64,000 bases of DNA. It comes from Erythrobacter neustonensis. Its GTDB lineage: Bacteria; Pseudomonadota; Alphaproteobacteria; Sphingomonadales; Sphingomonadaceae. This document shows, one piece after another, positions 35,587-44,174 of the stretch. Positions within the stretch are counted from its first letter, which is position 1. The number at the start of each line of letters is the position of its first letter. The notes under the pieces are model-generated. The model was not told where the DNA came from and did not search any database. It was given only the letters and a program-made list of their open reading frames with translations. Location: contig NZ_CP016033.1 of the NCBI RefSeq assembly GCF_001663175.1, positions 2,232,001 through 2,296,000 on the forward strand, read 5' to 3'. Position numbers and translations under genes: made by a program.

Positions 35587-35782
35587 CGATCACGCGGCGC
35601 GGGGCGGGCAGCTTCGCTGTGTGCAATTCCGGCTGAGCCTCGGCCAGACCGGCGCGCAGCAACTGCCCTTCGCGCAGCAGTGCCGCATAGACCGCACGCG
35701 CATCGCGCAGGGCATAACCAATCGCGATGATGGCGAAGACACCGGTGAAGGTGAACAGGACGGTGATGGCGGTGCTCAGCAT
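35528..35782 (-). CDS. Small single-pass membrane protein, unknown
   Basis: An 84-residue protein has one N-terminal membrane segment (MLSTAITVLFTFTGVFAIIAIGYAL). A polar tail follows with Arg/Leu-rich helix and an Ala/Pro-rich end. AGAGGA lies 8 nt before ATG 35782, supporting that start. The 3' end overlaps pssA antisense by 59 nt. I do not recognise a family. The clean membrane segment and ribosome site argue that it is real, but codon evidence is limited by length. Confidence 0.6.
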   Translation of the reverse strand: MLSTAITVLFTFTGVFAIIAIGYALRDARAVYAALLREGQLLRAGLAEAQPELHTAKLPAPRRVIATPRPALAQPRLRPAYAAA

Positions 35783-36073
35783 GGCGAAGTCCTCTGAAAC
35801 CTGTGTTCGTTCTTTGTTCCTACGCAATGTTCTCTAGATGTTCCGGCGTGTCAAGCGCCATCCGCAGGATCGTCGAGCGATTTTTCAACAGCCACAAGCA
35901 TTCGGGGCTGGATTTTGTTCCGGTGCGCGGATAAGGGCCCGCCTGCTGCGAATAGGATCGCGTATCCAGGCTGCGGCAAATTCACATGGAAGGTGCACAT
36001 ACCGGTGCCGTTTGCGGGAGATCCGCACACGCGGTTCCAGCCTTCCAGAGGACCAACCGGAAAGGAATTCCCT

Positions 36074-36844
36074 ATGGCGGCTCCCGTCGTCACCATGAAT
36101 GCATTGATCGAGGCCGGCGCACACTTCGGCCACCAGACCCACCGCTGGAACCCGCGCATGAAGCCGTACATCTTCGGTGCGCGCAACGGTGTTCACATCA
36201 TCGACCTGTCGCAGACCGTGCCGCTGTTCGCGCGCGCGCTCGACTTCGTCGAATCGACCGTGCGTTCGGGCGGCAAGGTGCTGTTCGTCGGCACCAAGCG
36301 TCAGGCGCAGGAGCCGATCGCGGAAGCGGCGCGCATGTCGGGTCAGCACTTCGTCAACCACCGCTGGCTGGGCGGCATGCTTACCAACTGGAAGACCATT
36401 TCGGGTTCGATCCGCCGTCTCAAGAGCCTCGAAGAGCAGCTCTCGGGCGACACCAGCGGTCTGACCAAGAAGGAAGTCCTGAACCTCACCCGCGAGCGCG
36501 AGAAGCTTGAAGCCTCGCTCGGCGGAATCCGCGACATGGGCGGCATTCCCGACGTGATGTTCGTGATCGACGCCAACAAGGAAGATCTCGCGATCAAGGA
36601 AGCCAACGTGCTCGGCATTCCGGTGATCGGCATCCTCGACACCAACGTCGATCCGAACGGCATCGCCTTCCCCGTTCCCGGCAACGACGACGCCAGCCGC
36701 GCTGTGCGTCTCTACTGCCAGGCGATCGGCGAAGCGGCGCTGGCCGGCAAGGGCAAGTTCCAGGCCGACGTGTCGAGCGATTTCGGCGCGATGGCGAACC
36801 CGCCCGCCGAAGCTGACGTGGCTGCGGAAGAAACCGAAGCCTGA
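36074..36844 (+). CDS. rpsB: 30S ribosomal protein S2
   Basis: This is a small-subunit ribosomal protein needed for late assembly and S1 binding, 256 residues. It begins [21 protein letters not shown], followed by the signature [24 protein letters not shown]-terminal acidic tail ([11 protein letters not shown]) is common in alphaproteobacteria. AAAGGAA lies 7 nt before ATG 36074; the longer frame to 35915 is leader. The 291-nt leader upstream has no gene and may carry S2-type feedback control, though I see no defined structure. Confidence 0.97.
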   Translation: MAAPVVTMNALIEAGAHFGHQTHRWNPRMKPYIFGARNGVHIIDLSQTVPLFARALDFVESTVRSGGKVLFVGTKRQAQEPIAEAARMSGQHFVNHRWLGGMLTNWKTISGSIRRLKSLEEQLSGDTSGLTKKEVLNLTREREKLEASLGGIRDMGGIPDVMFVIDANKEDLAIKEANVLGIPVIGILDTNVDPNGIAFPVPGNDDASRAVRLYCQAIGEAALAGKGKFQADVSSDFGAMANPPAEADVAAEETEA

Positions 36845-36854
36845 TTTTCTGCAC

Positions 36855-36886
36855 GCGGGCATGGGCGATCCGCTCGCCATGCTCGC
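36855..36886. other. Hairpin between rpsB and tsf
   Basis: GCGGGCATGGGCGA (36855-36868) pairs with TCGCCATGCTCGC (36874-36886) with one G-U and one bulge. It sits in the 133-nt rpsB-tsf gap. Partial termination here would set the S2/EF-Ts ratio, but this is inference. Confidence 0.4.
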
Positions 36887-36977
36887 GTCACAATCCCCCT
36901 CTAGCGCGCCCGGCATTGCCGTTCCTTGTCGGGATGGCGGGGCCGGGCGCCACCACACACTCAAGAAGGAATTTCCC

Positions 36978-37904
36978 ATGGCCGATATTTCTGTCGCCGA
37001 TGTGAAGAAGCTGCGCGAGCGCACCGGCGCTGGCATGATGGACGCCAAGAAGGCGCTGACCGAAGCGGGCGGCGACATCGAAGCTGCGGTTGACGCACTG
37101 CGCGCCAAGGGCCTCGCCACCGCCCAGAAGAAGTCGAGCCGCACCGCGGCTGAAGGTCTCGTCGGCGTCCTCGTTCAGGGCACCAAGGGCGTTGCGGTCG
37201 AAATCAACTCGGAAACCGATTTCGTCGCCAAGAACGACCAGTTCCAGAGCTTCGTGCGCAATGCCACCGCAGTCGCGCTTGAAACCGGCACCAGCGATGT
37301 CGAAGAACTCAAGGCCGCTGCCTATCCCGAAGGTGGCACGGTCGGCGACAAGCTCACGGACAACGTCGCCACCATCGGCGAAAACCAGCAGATCCGCCGG
37401 ATCAAGCAGGTTTCGGTGACGCAGGGCGCGGTTGTTCCCTACATCCACAACGCTGCGGGCGAAGGCCTCGGCAAGATCGGCGTGCTGGTCGCGCTTGAAT
37501 CGGATGTCGATGCCGACACGCTGAATGCACTGGGCAAGGACATCGCGCAGCACGCAGCCGCGATGTTCCCGCAGGCGCTCAACGCCGATGGCCTCGATGC
37601 CGACGTGATCGAGCGCGAGCGCAAGATCGCTGCCGAAAAGGCTGCCGAAAGCGGCAAGCCCGAAGACGTGCAGGCCAAGATGGTCGACGGCGCGGTGAAG
37701 AAGTTCGCCAAGGAAAACGCGCTGCTCAGCCAGATCTTCGTCAAGGACGGCAAGGCGACGGTTGAAGAATACATCGCCAAGGCTGCCAAGGACGCTGGCA
37801 AGTCGATCAAGCTGGTCGATTACGCGCGCTTCCAGCTGGGTGAAGGCATCGAGAAGGAAGAAGTCGACTTCGCCGCAGAAGTCGCAGCCACGCTCAAGGG
37901 CTGA
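36978..37904 (+). CDS. tsf: Elongation factor Ts
   Basis: This nucleotide-exchange factor recycles EF-Tu, 308 residues. The start [21 protein letters not shown] and the [10 protein letters not shown] motif near 80-89 are family hallmarks. AAGAAGGAA precedes ATG 36978; the upstream in-frame Met at 36861 lies within the intergenic hairpin and is rejected. A perfect terminator follows its stop, which closes the rpsB-tsf unit before pyrH. Confidence 0.97.
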   Translation: MADISVADVKKLRERTGAGMMDAKKALTEAGGDIEAAVDALRAKGLATAQKKSSRTAAEGLVGVLVQGTKGVAVEINSETDFVAKNDQFQSFVRNATAVALETGTSDVEELKAAAYPEGGTVGDKLTDNVATIGENQQIRRIKQVSVTQGAVVPYIHNAAGEGLGKIGVLVALESDVDADTLNALGKDIAQHAAAMFPQALNADGLDADVIERERKIAAEKAAESGKPEDVQAKMVDGAVKKFAKENALLSQIFVKDGKATVEEYIAKAAKDAGKSIKLVDYARFQLGEGIEKEEVDFAAEVAATLKG

Positions 37905-37925
37905 TCCTTCGCCGCAACAACACGT

Positions 37926-37968
37926 ACGGCCGCCGCAGCATTCACGCTGCGGCGGCCGTTTGCGTTTC
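37926..37968 (+). terminator. Intrinsic terminator after tsf
   Basis: A perfect 14-bp stem (ACGGCCGCCGCAGC with its complement at 37946-37959) has a 6-nt loop and is followed by a T-rich tail (TTTGCGTTT). It also ends the convergent unknown gene at 37968. Confidence 0.85.
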
Positions 37969-38756
37969 TAGGTTGCGGGCGGTTCTTGATAGCGGCGCCC
38001 GGCGACCCGTTCGCCGCCCGGGCCGTCGGGATAGTGATCTTCGGTGAACCCGCCGCCGCAGATGTCCACCACCGTCCAGCCAAAGAAGCGGCCATACCAG
38101 GCGCCATCCTTGTAACTCGCCGGAACGAGCATCCGGTTGCGCTTGTCGAGGATCATCTGGCCATAGGCCGAGCGCGCTAGGAAAGGCATCGCAAATGCCT
38201 TGACCGGAAACGCGCCGAGCTTGGGCCGCAGCACGCAAACCCGGCCCCATTCCATCGTCTTGAGCCGTTTTTCGATCGGCTCGTGGTTGAGCGTCCAGGC
38301 AAAGTCCGGGCGGCGCAGCACCACCGCCTCGCCAAGAATCAGCCCCAGATCGCAAAGCATCGATGCCAATTTGGGCACCAGCGGATGATCATGCCGCTCG
38401 TCCCAATAGGCCGCGGCCATCGCGTCATTTTTCGCCAGATAGGCGCCCGGTCGCAGCAATCGGCGCAAGGTGCTGGTGACAGGTGGAACAAGATCGATCT
38501 GTGACAGGCATTCGTTCCACCATGCCTCCAGCGCGCGGATTGCCGGCACCGGATCGGCAAGGGGATCGAGCAGCGTCCCGAACGCATCGTCCAGCGCGGG
38601 CAGCGCGCCGCGCAAGGTGGCGATCCGCGCGGACTTGACCGCCATCGTCGCGGCGAAGTTTTCCTCGCGCTGGGCAGCGGTCAGGGCATCGGGCGCACCG
38701 GGATGCGGCACGTGCCATTCGTCATAGGCCTGCAAGGCGGCGCGCAGTTGTTTCAT
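37968..38756 (-). CDS. Hypothetical protein, 262 residues
   Basis: This is a soluble protein with no signal peptide or membrane segment. Visible blocks include an N-terminal helical region (AALQAYDEWHVP), an Ala/Leu/Asp-rich middle (residues 40-80), SMLCDLGLILGEAVVLRRPDF, and a C-terminal aromatic region (SYKDGAWYGRFFGWTVVDI). The LG...GE...RRPDFAW pattern recalls some small immunity or DUF families, but I cannot name one. It lies antisense between tsf and pyrH, breaking the usual rpsB-tsf-pyrH-frr run. Base use looks like its neighbours. Confidence 0.75.
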   Translation of the reverse strand: MKQLRAALQAYDEWHVPHPGAPDALTAAQREENFAATMAVKSARIATLRGALPALDDAFGTLLDPLADPVPAIRALEAWWNECLSQIDLVPPVTSTLRRLLRPGAYLAKNDAMAAAYWDERHDHPLVPKLASMLCDLGLILGEAVVLRRPDFAWTLNHEPIEKRLKTMEWGRVCVLRPKLGAFPVKAFAMPFLARSAYGQMILDKRNRMLVPASYKDGAWYGRFFGWTVVDICGGGFTEDHYPDGPGGERVAGRRYQEPPAT

Positions 38757-38941
38757 TCCAGCAGCCTAACTCCATGAAAGCCTGCCGACCAGTCTGGTCT
38801 GCATGCCTCACGCGCCCGCGCGCAGGGGCGGCAAAGGCGATGATTGTCTTGGTCGATAACCCCGCTATGCTCTTGGCAGCACGGTGACACCCCGATAAAG
38901 GCCCTGCGCAAGCCCATTCCCGCCAGAAAGCCGATAATCCC

Positions 38942-39661
38942 ATGTCCTTGCCTGCCATCAAACGTGTCCTGCTCAAGCTTTCGGGCGAGGTCTTGATGGG
39001 CAACCAGCAGTTCGGGATCGATCCCGAATTCGTTTCCGAGCTCGCCAAGGAAGTGAAGGCGGCGAAGGAAACGGGGCTCGAAATCTGCCTCGTGATCGGC
39101 GGGGGCAATATCTTCCGCGGGATGGCGGGCGCGGCCAAGGGGATGGACCGCGCGCAGGCCGATTACATGGGGATGCTGGCGACCGTGATGAACGCGCTCG
39201 CGATGCAGAACGCATTGGAACAGCTTGGCGTCCAGACCCGCGTGCAATCCGCGATCGAAATGGACAAGGTGTGCGAGCCGGTGATCCGCCGCCGCGCCGA
39301 ACGCCATCTGGAAAAGGGCCGCGTTGTGATCTTTGCCGCGGGCGTGGGCGCGCCCTATTTCACCACCGACAGCGGGGCCGCCCTGCGCGCGGCCGAAATG
39401 CGCTGCGACGCGCTGCTCAAGGGCACCAGCGTCGACGGGGTCTATGACAGCGATCCCAAGCATAATCCGGATGCGGTGCGGTTCGATACCGTGACCTATG
39501 ACCGCGTCCTTGCCGACAATCTCAAGGTGATGGACGCCTCGGCCGTGGCGCTGTGCCGTGACAATCACATTCCGATCGTGGTCTTCTCGATCCGCGAGCA
39601 GGGCAATCTTGCCCGCGTGCTGGCGGGCGAGGGTGTCCAGACCATCGTTCAAGACCGATAG
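38942..39661 (+). CDS. pyrH: UMP kinase
   Basis: This enzyme phosphorylates UMP to UDP and is essential for pyrimidine nucleotide supply, 239 residues. The amino-acid-kinase fold starts [14 protein letters not shown]; the GGGNIFRG nucleotide loop is near residue 56. [13 protein letters not shown] and [15 protein letters not shown] follow. frr begins 19 nt downstream. The 185-nt region upstream should carry a promoter for the pyrH-to-fabZ run. Confidence 0.97.
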   Translation: MSLPAIKRVLLKLSGEVLMGNQQFGIDPEFVSELAKEVKAAKETGLEICLVIGGGNIFRGMAGAAKGMDRAQADYMGMLATVMNALAMQNALEQLGVQTRVQSAIEMDKVCEPVIRRRAERHLEKGRVVIFAAGVGAPYFTTDSGAALRAAEMRCDALLKGTSVDGVYDSDPKHNPDAVRFDTVTYDRVLADNLKVMDASAVALCRDNHIPIVVFSIREQGNLARVLAGEGVQTIVQDR

Positions 39662-39680
39662 AACCAAAGGAAGCCAGATC

Positions 39681-40238
39681 ATGCCGCAATTTGACAAAGC
39701 CGATGTCGAGCGCCGGATGAAGGGCGCTGTCGAAGCGCTGAAAAGCGATCTTCAGGGTCTGCGCACGGGCCGCGCCAACACCACCCTGCTCGATCCCGTG
39801 CAGGTCGAGGTTTACGGCTCGATGATGCCGCTCTCGCAGGTCGCCACCGTGTCCGCGCCCGAACCGCGGATGCTGTCGGTGCAGGTGTGGGACAAGTCGA
39901 ACATGCATGCGGTCGAAAAGGCGATCGCCTATGCCAACCTCGGCCTCAATCCGATCATCGACGGTCAGACGCTGCGCCTGCCGATCCCCGATCTCACGCA
40001 GGAGCGGCGCAAGGAACTGGCCAAGCTTGCCGGGCAGTATGCGGAAAAAGCCAAGATCGCGATCCGCAACGTGCGCCGCGATGCGATGGAAAGCCTGAAG
40101 ACCGACGAGAAGAAGAAGGAAATCTCGGAGGACGATCGCAAGCGTTCCGAAGATCAGGTCCAGAAGCTGACCGACCAATACGTCAAGGACACCGATGACG
40201 CGGCGGCCAAGAAGGAACAGGAAATCCTGACGCAGTAA
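39681..40238 (+). CDS. frr: Ribosome recycling factor
   Basis: RRF splits the post-termination ribosome together with EF-G, 185 residues. The three-helix bundle is broken by a small beta domain; LRTGRANTTLLDPVQVEVYG is the conserved segment near 27-46. IPDLTQERRKELAKLAG and NVRRDAMESLK follow. ATG 39681 has AAAGGAAG upstream. The order pyrH-frr-uppS-cdsA-dxr is classic. Confidence 0.97.
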   Translation: MPQFDKADVERRMKGAVEALKSDLQGLRTGRANTTLLDPVQVEVYGSMMPLSQVATVSAPEPRMLSVQVWDKSNMHAVEKAIAYANLGLNPIIDGQTLRLPIPDLTQERRKELAKLAGQYAEKAKIAIRNVRRDAMESLKTDEKKKEISEDDRKRSEDQVQKLTDQYVKDTDDAAAKKEQEILTQ

Positions 40239-40253
40239 CAGGCGGCACGGATC

Positions 40254-40943
40254 GTGGGGAACGGATTGGACACGTCGCGCGCGAGGCACGTCGCCATCAT
40301 CATGGATGGCAATGGCCGCTGGGCCAAGCGCCGCGCCTTGCCGCGCGCGGTCGGCCACCAGCGCGGGGTCGAGGCGGTGCGCCGGCTGGTGCGCAGCCTC
40401 GACGGCACGGGGCTCGAGTGTCTGACGCTTTATGCCTTTTCCTCGGAGAACTGGAAACGATCGGAGGACGAGGTCGACGATCTGATGAACCTGATGCGGC
40501 GGTTCATCAAATCGGATCTCCCCGAATTCGTCGCCAACAATGTGAAATTGAAGATCATCGGCGACTGGCGCAGCCTTGCGCCCGATATTGTCGCCATGCT
40601 CGAAGATGCACTGGCGCAGACCGCAGGCGGCACGCAGACGCTGGCGGTGGCGCTGAATTATGGCGGGCAGCACGAAATCGCGCGCGCCGCGGCGCAGGCT
40701 GCGGCCGAGGGCGCGATCAACATCGATACGATCGCGGCGCATCTCGACACCGCCGATCTGCCGCCGCTCGACCTCCTGATCCGCACCAGCGGGGAAATCC
40801 GCCTGTCGAATTTCCTGTTGTGGCAAGCGGCCTATGCCGAAATGCTTTTCGTCGATACGCTGTGGCCCGATTTCGAGCCTGCGCATCTTCGCCAGGCGCT
40901 TGATGATTTTGCGCGGAGGGAGCGGCGCTATGGCGGACGGTGA
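40254..40943 (+). CDS. uppS: Isoprenyl transferase, di-trans,poly-cis-undecaprenyl diphosphate synthase
   Basis: This enzyme makes undecaprenyl diphosphate, the lipid carrier for peptidoglycan and polysaccharides, 229 residues. HVAIIMDGNGRWAKRRALPR carries the catalytic Asp, and SSENWKRSEDEV and RTSGEIRLSNFLLWQ are further family motifs. Translation starts at GTG 40254, since no ATG lies upstream in frame near the family start. Its end overlaps cdsA by 14 nt. Confidence 0.96.
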   Translation: MGNGLDTSRARHVAIIMDGNGRWAKRRALPRAVGHQRGVEAVRRLVRSLDGTGLECLTLYAFSSENWKRSEDEVDDLMNLMRRFIKSDLPEFVANNVKLKIIGDWRSLAPDIVAMLEDALAQTAGGTQTLAVALNYGGQHEIARAAAQAAAEGAINIDTIAAHLDTADLPPLDLLIRTSGEIRLSNFLLWQAAYAEMLFVDTLWPDFEPAHLRQALDDFARRERRYGGR

Positions 40944-41709
40944 GGCAGTGCGGGTGAGGGATCCGCGGGCGGGCGTATCCGATCTGCCGGTGCGGCTGGC
41001 GAGCGCGATCGTCATGCTGGTGCTGGCGGGCGGGGCCTTGTGGCTGGGCGGCTGGTTCTGGACCGCCTTCGTCATCGTGATCGCTGCCGGCGTGATGTGG
41101 GAATGGAACCGCCTGATCGAACGCTTCGGCCTGTCGGGCGTGGGCGAGACGCTGTGGTTCTTCGCCGGTGTGCTGTATGTCGGCGGTGCGGCTTATGCGA
41201 TCATGGCGGTAAGGAACGGGCGGCAGGTGCTCCCGCTTGATCCGCAGGCGCTGGGCTATGCGCCGCTGGTGGTTCTGGTCAGCTTCCTGCTTCCCGTGGT
41301 GGCGGTCGATGTGGGGGCTTACTTTGCGGGACGCGCGATCGGCGGGCCCAAGATCGCGCCAAAGATCAGCCCGTCCAAGACCTGGGCAGGGCTGTTCGGC
41401 GGAGCGAGCCTTGCCGCATCGCTCGCCGTGGCGGTGGAACTGACCGATTTCGGCCCTGCGGCCTATCCGGGCACATCGTCGCTCGCTTTGGGGATGGCGG
41501 TGATCGGCGGCATTCTGATCGCGATCGTGGCGCAGGCGGGCGACTTCTTCGAAAGCTGGATGAAGCGGCGGGCAGGGGTCAAGGATTCGGGCGCGCTGAT
41601 CCCCGGCCACGGCGGATTGTTCGACCGGCTCGACGGGTTCATCGCGGTGTTCTTCATGCTGTTCGTGATCGAGCAGGTGCGGCTGGTGTCGGGCATGCTC
41701 TCCGTATGA
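40930..41709 (+). CDS. cdsA: Phosphatidate cytidylyltransferase
   Basis: This enzyme makes CDP-diacylglycerol from phosphatidate and CTP, feeding PssA, 259 residues. It is a multi-pass membrane protein with about seven segments. The signature region reads ISPSKTWAGLFGG and KDSGALIPGHGGLFDRLDGF near the C-terminus. ATG 40930 lies inside the uppS end. The dxr start overlaps its stop by 4 nt. Confidence 0.95.
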   Translation: MADGEAVRVRDPRAGVSDLPVRLASAIVMLVLAGGALWLGGWFWTAFVIVIAAGVMWEWNRLIERFGLSGVGETLWFFAGVLYVGGAAYAIMAVRNGRQVLPLDPQALGYAPLVVLVSFLLPVVAVDVGAYFAGRAIGGPKIAPKISPSKTWAGLFGGASLAASLAVAVELTDFGPAAYPGTSSLALGMAVIGGILIAIVAQAGDFFESWMKRRAGVKDSGALIPGHGGLFDRLDGFIAVFFMLFVIEQVRLVSGMLSV

Positions 41710-42872
41710 GCCGCAGCCTGACCCTGCTCGGCGCGACCGGATCGATCGGTGCATCGACGCTCGATCTGGTGCGGCGCAATCCGGACGAATGGCGGATCGA
41801 CACGCTCACCGCCAATTGCAGCGCGAGCGAGCTGGCCGCGCTGGCGATCGAATTCGGCGCGAAGCTGGCGGTGGTTGGCGACGAAGGCTGTCTGCCCGAA
41901 CTGCGCGCCGCACTGGGCAGCAGCGGGATCGCGGCCGCCGGCGGCAAGCAGGCGCTGGCCGAAGCGGCGGCGCGCCCGGTCGACATGACCGTCGCGGCGA
42001 TCGTCGGCTGCGCTGGTCTTGCCCCCGTGATGGCCGCGGTCGAGCGCGGCGGCACGATTGCGCTGGCCAACAAGGAAGCGCTGGTTTCGGCGGGCGAAGT
42101 GCTGATGGAGGCGGTGGCGCGGCACGGCGCGACGCTCCTGCCGACCGATTCGGAACACAACGCGATCTTCCAGTGCCTTGCCGGAAACCGGATCGAGGAT
42201 GTCGCGAAGATCACGCTGACCGCCAGCGGCGGCCCGTTGCGGACCTGGTCGCAGGCGCAGCTTGATGATGCAACCCCGGCCGAAGCGGTGGCGCACCCGA
42301 ACTGGTCGATGGGCGCGAAGATCAGCGTCGATTCGGCGACGATGATGAACAAGGGACTCGAATACATCGAGGCTTACCACCTGTTCCCCGTCGGGCTCGA
42401 CAAGCTGGACATCGTGATCCACCCGCAAAGCGTGGTGCATTCGATGGTCGAATTCCGCGATCGGTCGACGCTGGCACAGCTTGGGCCTTCCGACATGCGC
42501 GTGCCGATTGCCTCGTGTCTTGCCTGGCCCGAACGGATGGAAACGCCGCTCGGCCCGCTCGATCTCGCTCAGATCGGCGAACTGACCTTCCACGCGCCCG
42601 ACGAACAGCGTTTTCCCGCGACCCGGCTGGCGCGCGATGCGATCAGGGCAGGGGGCTCCGCGCCCGCGATCCTGAATGCGGCAAACGAGGTTGCGGTGGC
42701 CGCATTCCTGGCCGGTCAGATCAGGTTCACCAGCATCGCGGCACTGGTCGAGGAAACCTTGACCCGCAGCAATGATGCCCCGCGCCCGGCAAGCCTTGAA
42801 GAGGTGCTGGCGGTGGACAGTTCTGCAAGGCTGCAAGCGCAACGTCTGCTGGAGAGCCACGCCCTTGTTTGA
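41706..42872 (+). CDS. dxr: 1-deoxy-D-xylulose-5-phosphate reductoisomerase
   Basis: This enzyme commits carbon to the MEP isoprenoid pathway, supplying UppS and the polyprenyl synthase, 388 residues. The NADPH loop is LLGATGSIGASTLDL (7-21), the metal and substrate region TDSEHNAIFQCL, and the flexible loop holds HPNWSMGAKISVDSATMMNKG. Coupled by ATGA to cdsA; rseP begins 8 nt before its stop. Confidence 0.97.
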   Translation: MSRSLTLLGATGSIGASTLDLVRRNPDEWRIDTLTANCSASELAALAIEFGAKLAVVGDEGCLPELRAALGSSGIAAAGGKQALAEAAARPVDMTVAAIVGCAGLAPVMAAVERGGTIALANKEALVSAGEVLMEAVARHGATLLPTDSEHNAIFQCLAGNRIEDVAKITLTASGGPLRTWSQAQLDDATPAEAVAHPNWSMGAKISVDSATMMNKGLEYIEAYHLFPVGLDKLDIVIHPQSVVHSMVEFRDRSTLAQLGPSDMRVPIASCLAWPERMETPLGPLDLAQIGELTFHAPDEQRFPATRLARDAIRAGGSAPAILNAANEVAVAAFLAGQIRFTSIAALVEETLTRSNDAPRPASLEEVLAVDSSARLQAQRLLESHALV

Positions 42873-43986
42873 AGCGCCCCCGTTCTGGATGTATGTGGCC
42901 GGCTTCCTGCTGTTGCTGGGGCCGCTGGTGACACTGCACGAATTGGGTCACCTCTTGATGGGCCGCCTGTTCGGGGTAAAGGCGGAGAGTTTCTCGGTCG
43001 GCTTCGGCAAGGAGCTGGTCGGCTTCAACGACCGGCATGGCACCCGCTGGAAACTGTCCGCGCTGCCGCTGGGCGGATATGTCCAGTTCAAGGGCGACAT
43101 GAACCCCGCCAGCGTTCCCGATCCGGGTGCGCCGGTCGAGCCGGGAAGCTTTCAGGCCGCCGCTTTGTGGAAACGCGCGCTGATCGTTGCGGCGGGGCCG
43201 GTGACGAACCTTGTCGTCGCGATCGCGATCTTCTTCGCTTTCAATCTCTACTTCGGCAAACCGCTTCCCGCCGAACCCGACGAGGTCGGCCTGGTCGCCG
43301 GTTTTGCCGAAAATTCGCGGGCCGAGGCGGCGGGCTTCAGGGTCGGTGACCGGATCGTCGCGATCGATGGCGGGTCCAAGGCCAGCTGGCGCGAAATCCA
43401 GCAAACGATCATGCTGCGGCCCAACCAGCGCTTTGTCATCACCGTCGAGCGCGGCGGCGACCGGATCGACCTGCCGGTGACCAGCGCGGCGGAAAAGTTC
43501 ACCGATCGCTTCGGCAACACGCAGACCGTGGGCCTGATCGGCGTCCGCACGCAGGAAACCGCCGAACGCTATGCGCCGATGGCGGTGGGCGAAGCCTTGC
43601 TGCGCAGCGTGCGGCAATGCGCTGATGCGATGCAGGCGATGGTCACGGGGATTGCGCAGATCGTGCGCGGCGACCGCGATTTCAGCGAGATGGGCGGCCC
43701 GATCAAGATCGCCAAATTCTCTGGCGAGCAGATGAGTGAGGGCCCGCTCAATTTCATCGAACTGGCTGCGCTGATTTCGCTTAATTTGGCATTCATCAAC
43801 TTCTTGCCAATTCCCGCCTTGGACGGCGGACACCTGATGTTCTACCTGGCCGAGGCGATCCGCCGCAAGCCGGTGGGCCCGCAAGTGACCGAATGGGCGT
43901 ATCGCACCGGAATCGCGCTGGTGCTGATGCTGATGGTGGTGGTGACGGTGAACGACATTGTGACTTTGCCGATTTTCGGCAGCTGA
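42865..43986 (+). CDS. rseP: Site-2 intramembrane zinc metalloprotease RseP/RasP
   Basis: This protease cleaves anti-sigma factors and remnant signal peptides within the membrane, 373 residues. Zinc motif HELGH is at 25-29 in the first membrane segment, a single-copy PDZ domain lies at about 135-220, and the LDGGH motif is near 332. The start is TTG 42865, giving MFEAPPFWMY, the typical family N-terminus; the next ATG (42889) would cut this off. It overlaps dxr by 8 nt. bamA follows after 188 nt of G-rich DNA. Confidence 0.93.
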   Translation: MFEAPPFWMYVAGFLLLLGPLVTLHELGHLLMGRLFGVKAESFSVGFGKELVGFNDRHGTRWKLSALPLGGYVQFKGDMNPASVPDPGAPVEPGSFQAAALWKRALIVAAGPVTNLVVAIAIFFAFNLYFGKPLPAEPDEVGLVAGFAENSRAEAAGFRVGDRIVAIDGGSKASWREIQQTIMLRPNQRFVITVERGGDRIDLPVTSAAEKFTDRFGNTQTVGLIGVRTQETAERYAPMAVGEALLRSVRQCADAMQAMVTGIAQIVRGDRDFSEMGGPIKIAKFSGEQMSEGPLNFIELAALISLNLAFINFLPIPALDGGHLMFYLAEAIRRKPVGPQVTEWAYRTGIALVLMLMVVVTVNDIVTLPIFGS

Positions 43987-44075
43987 GTGCCGATTGGTGC
44001 AAAACGCGCAGGCGCCTGCGCGCTGGCAGCTTGATTGCGCAAGGCACATCAGGCAATGGCGGGTCGGGGTTGGAC

Positions 44076-44092
44076 GAGACGGGGCTAGGGGG
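44076..44092 (+). repeat. G-rich dispersed motif, copy C (short)
   Basis: GAGACGGGGCTAGGGGG in the rseP-bamA gap resembles the GAGACGGGGTCTAGAGGGGGG core of copy A, with a 3-4 nt deletion. A GGGTCGGGGTTGG run lies just upstream. The match is partial. Confidence 0.3.
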
Positions 44093-44174
44093 CCTCGGGT
44101 GGTATCTGGCAGATTGACGTCTTGCGGTCCGAACGGGACCGGGCGGCATGGGTTGAGAACGGGATTTTAGCTGC

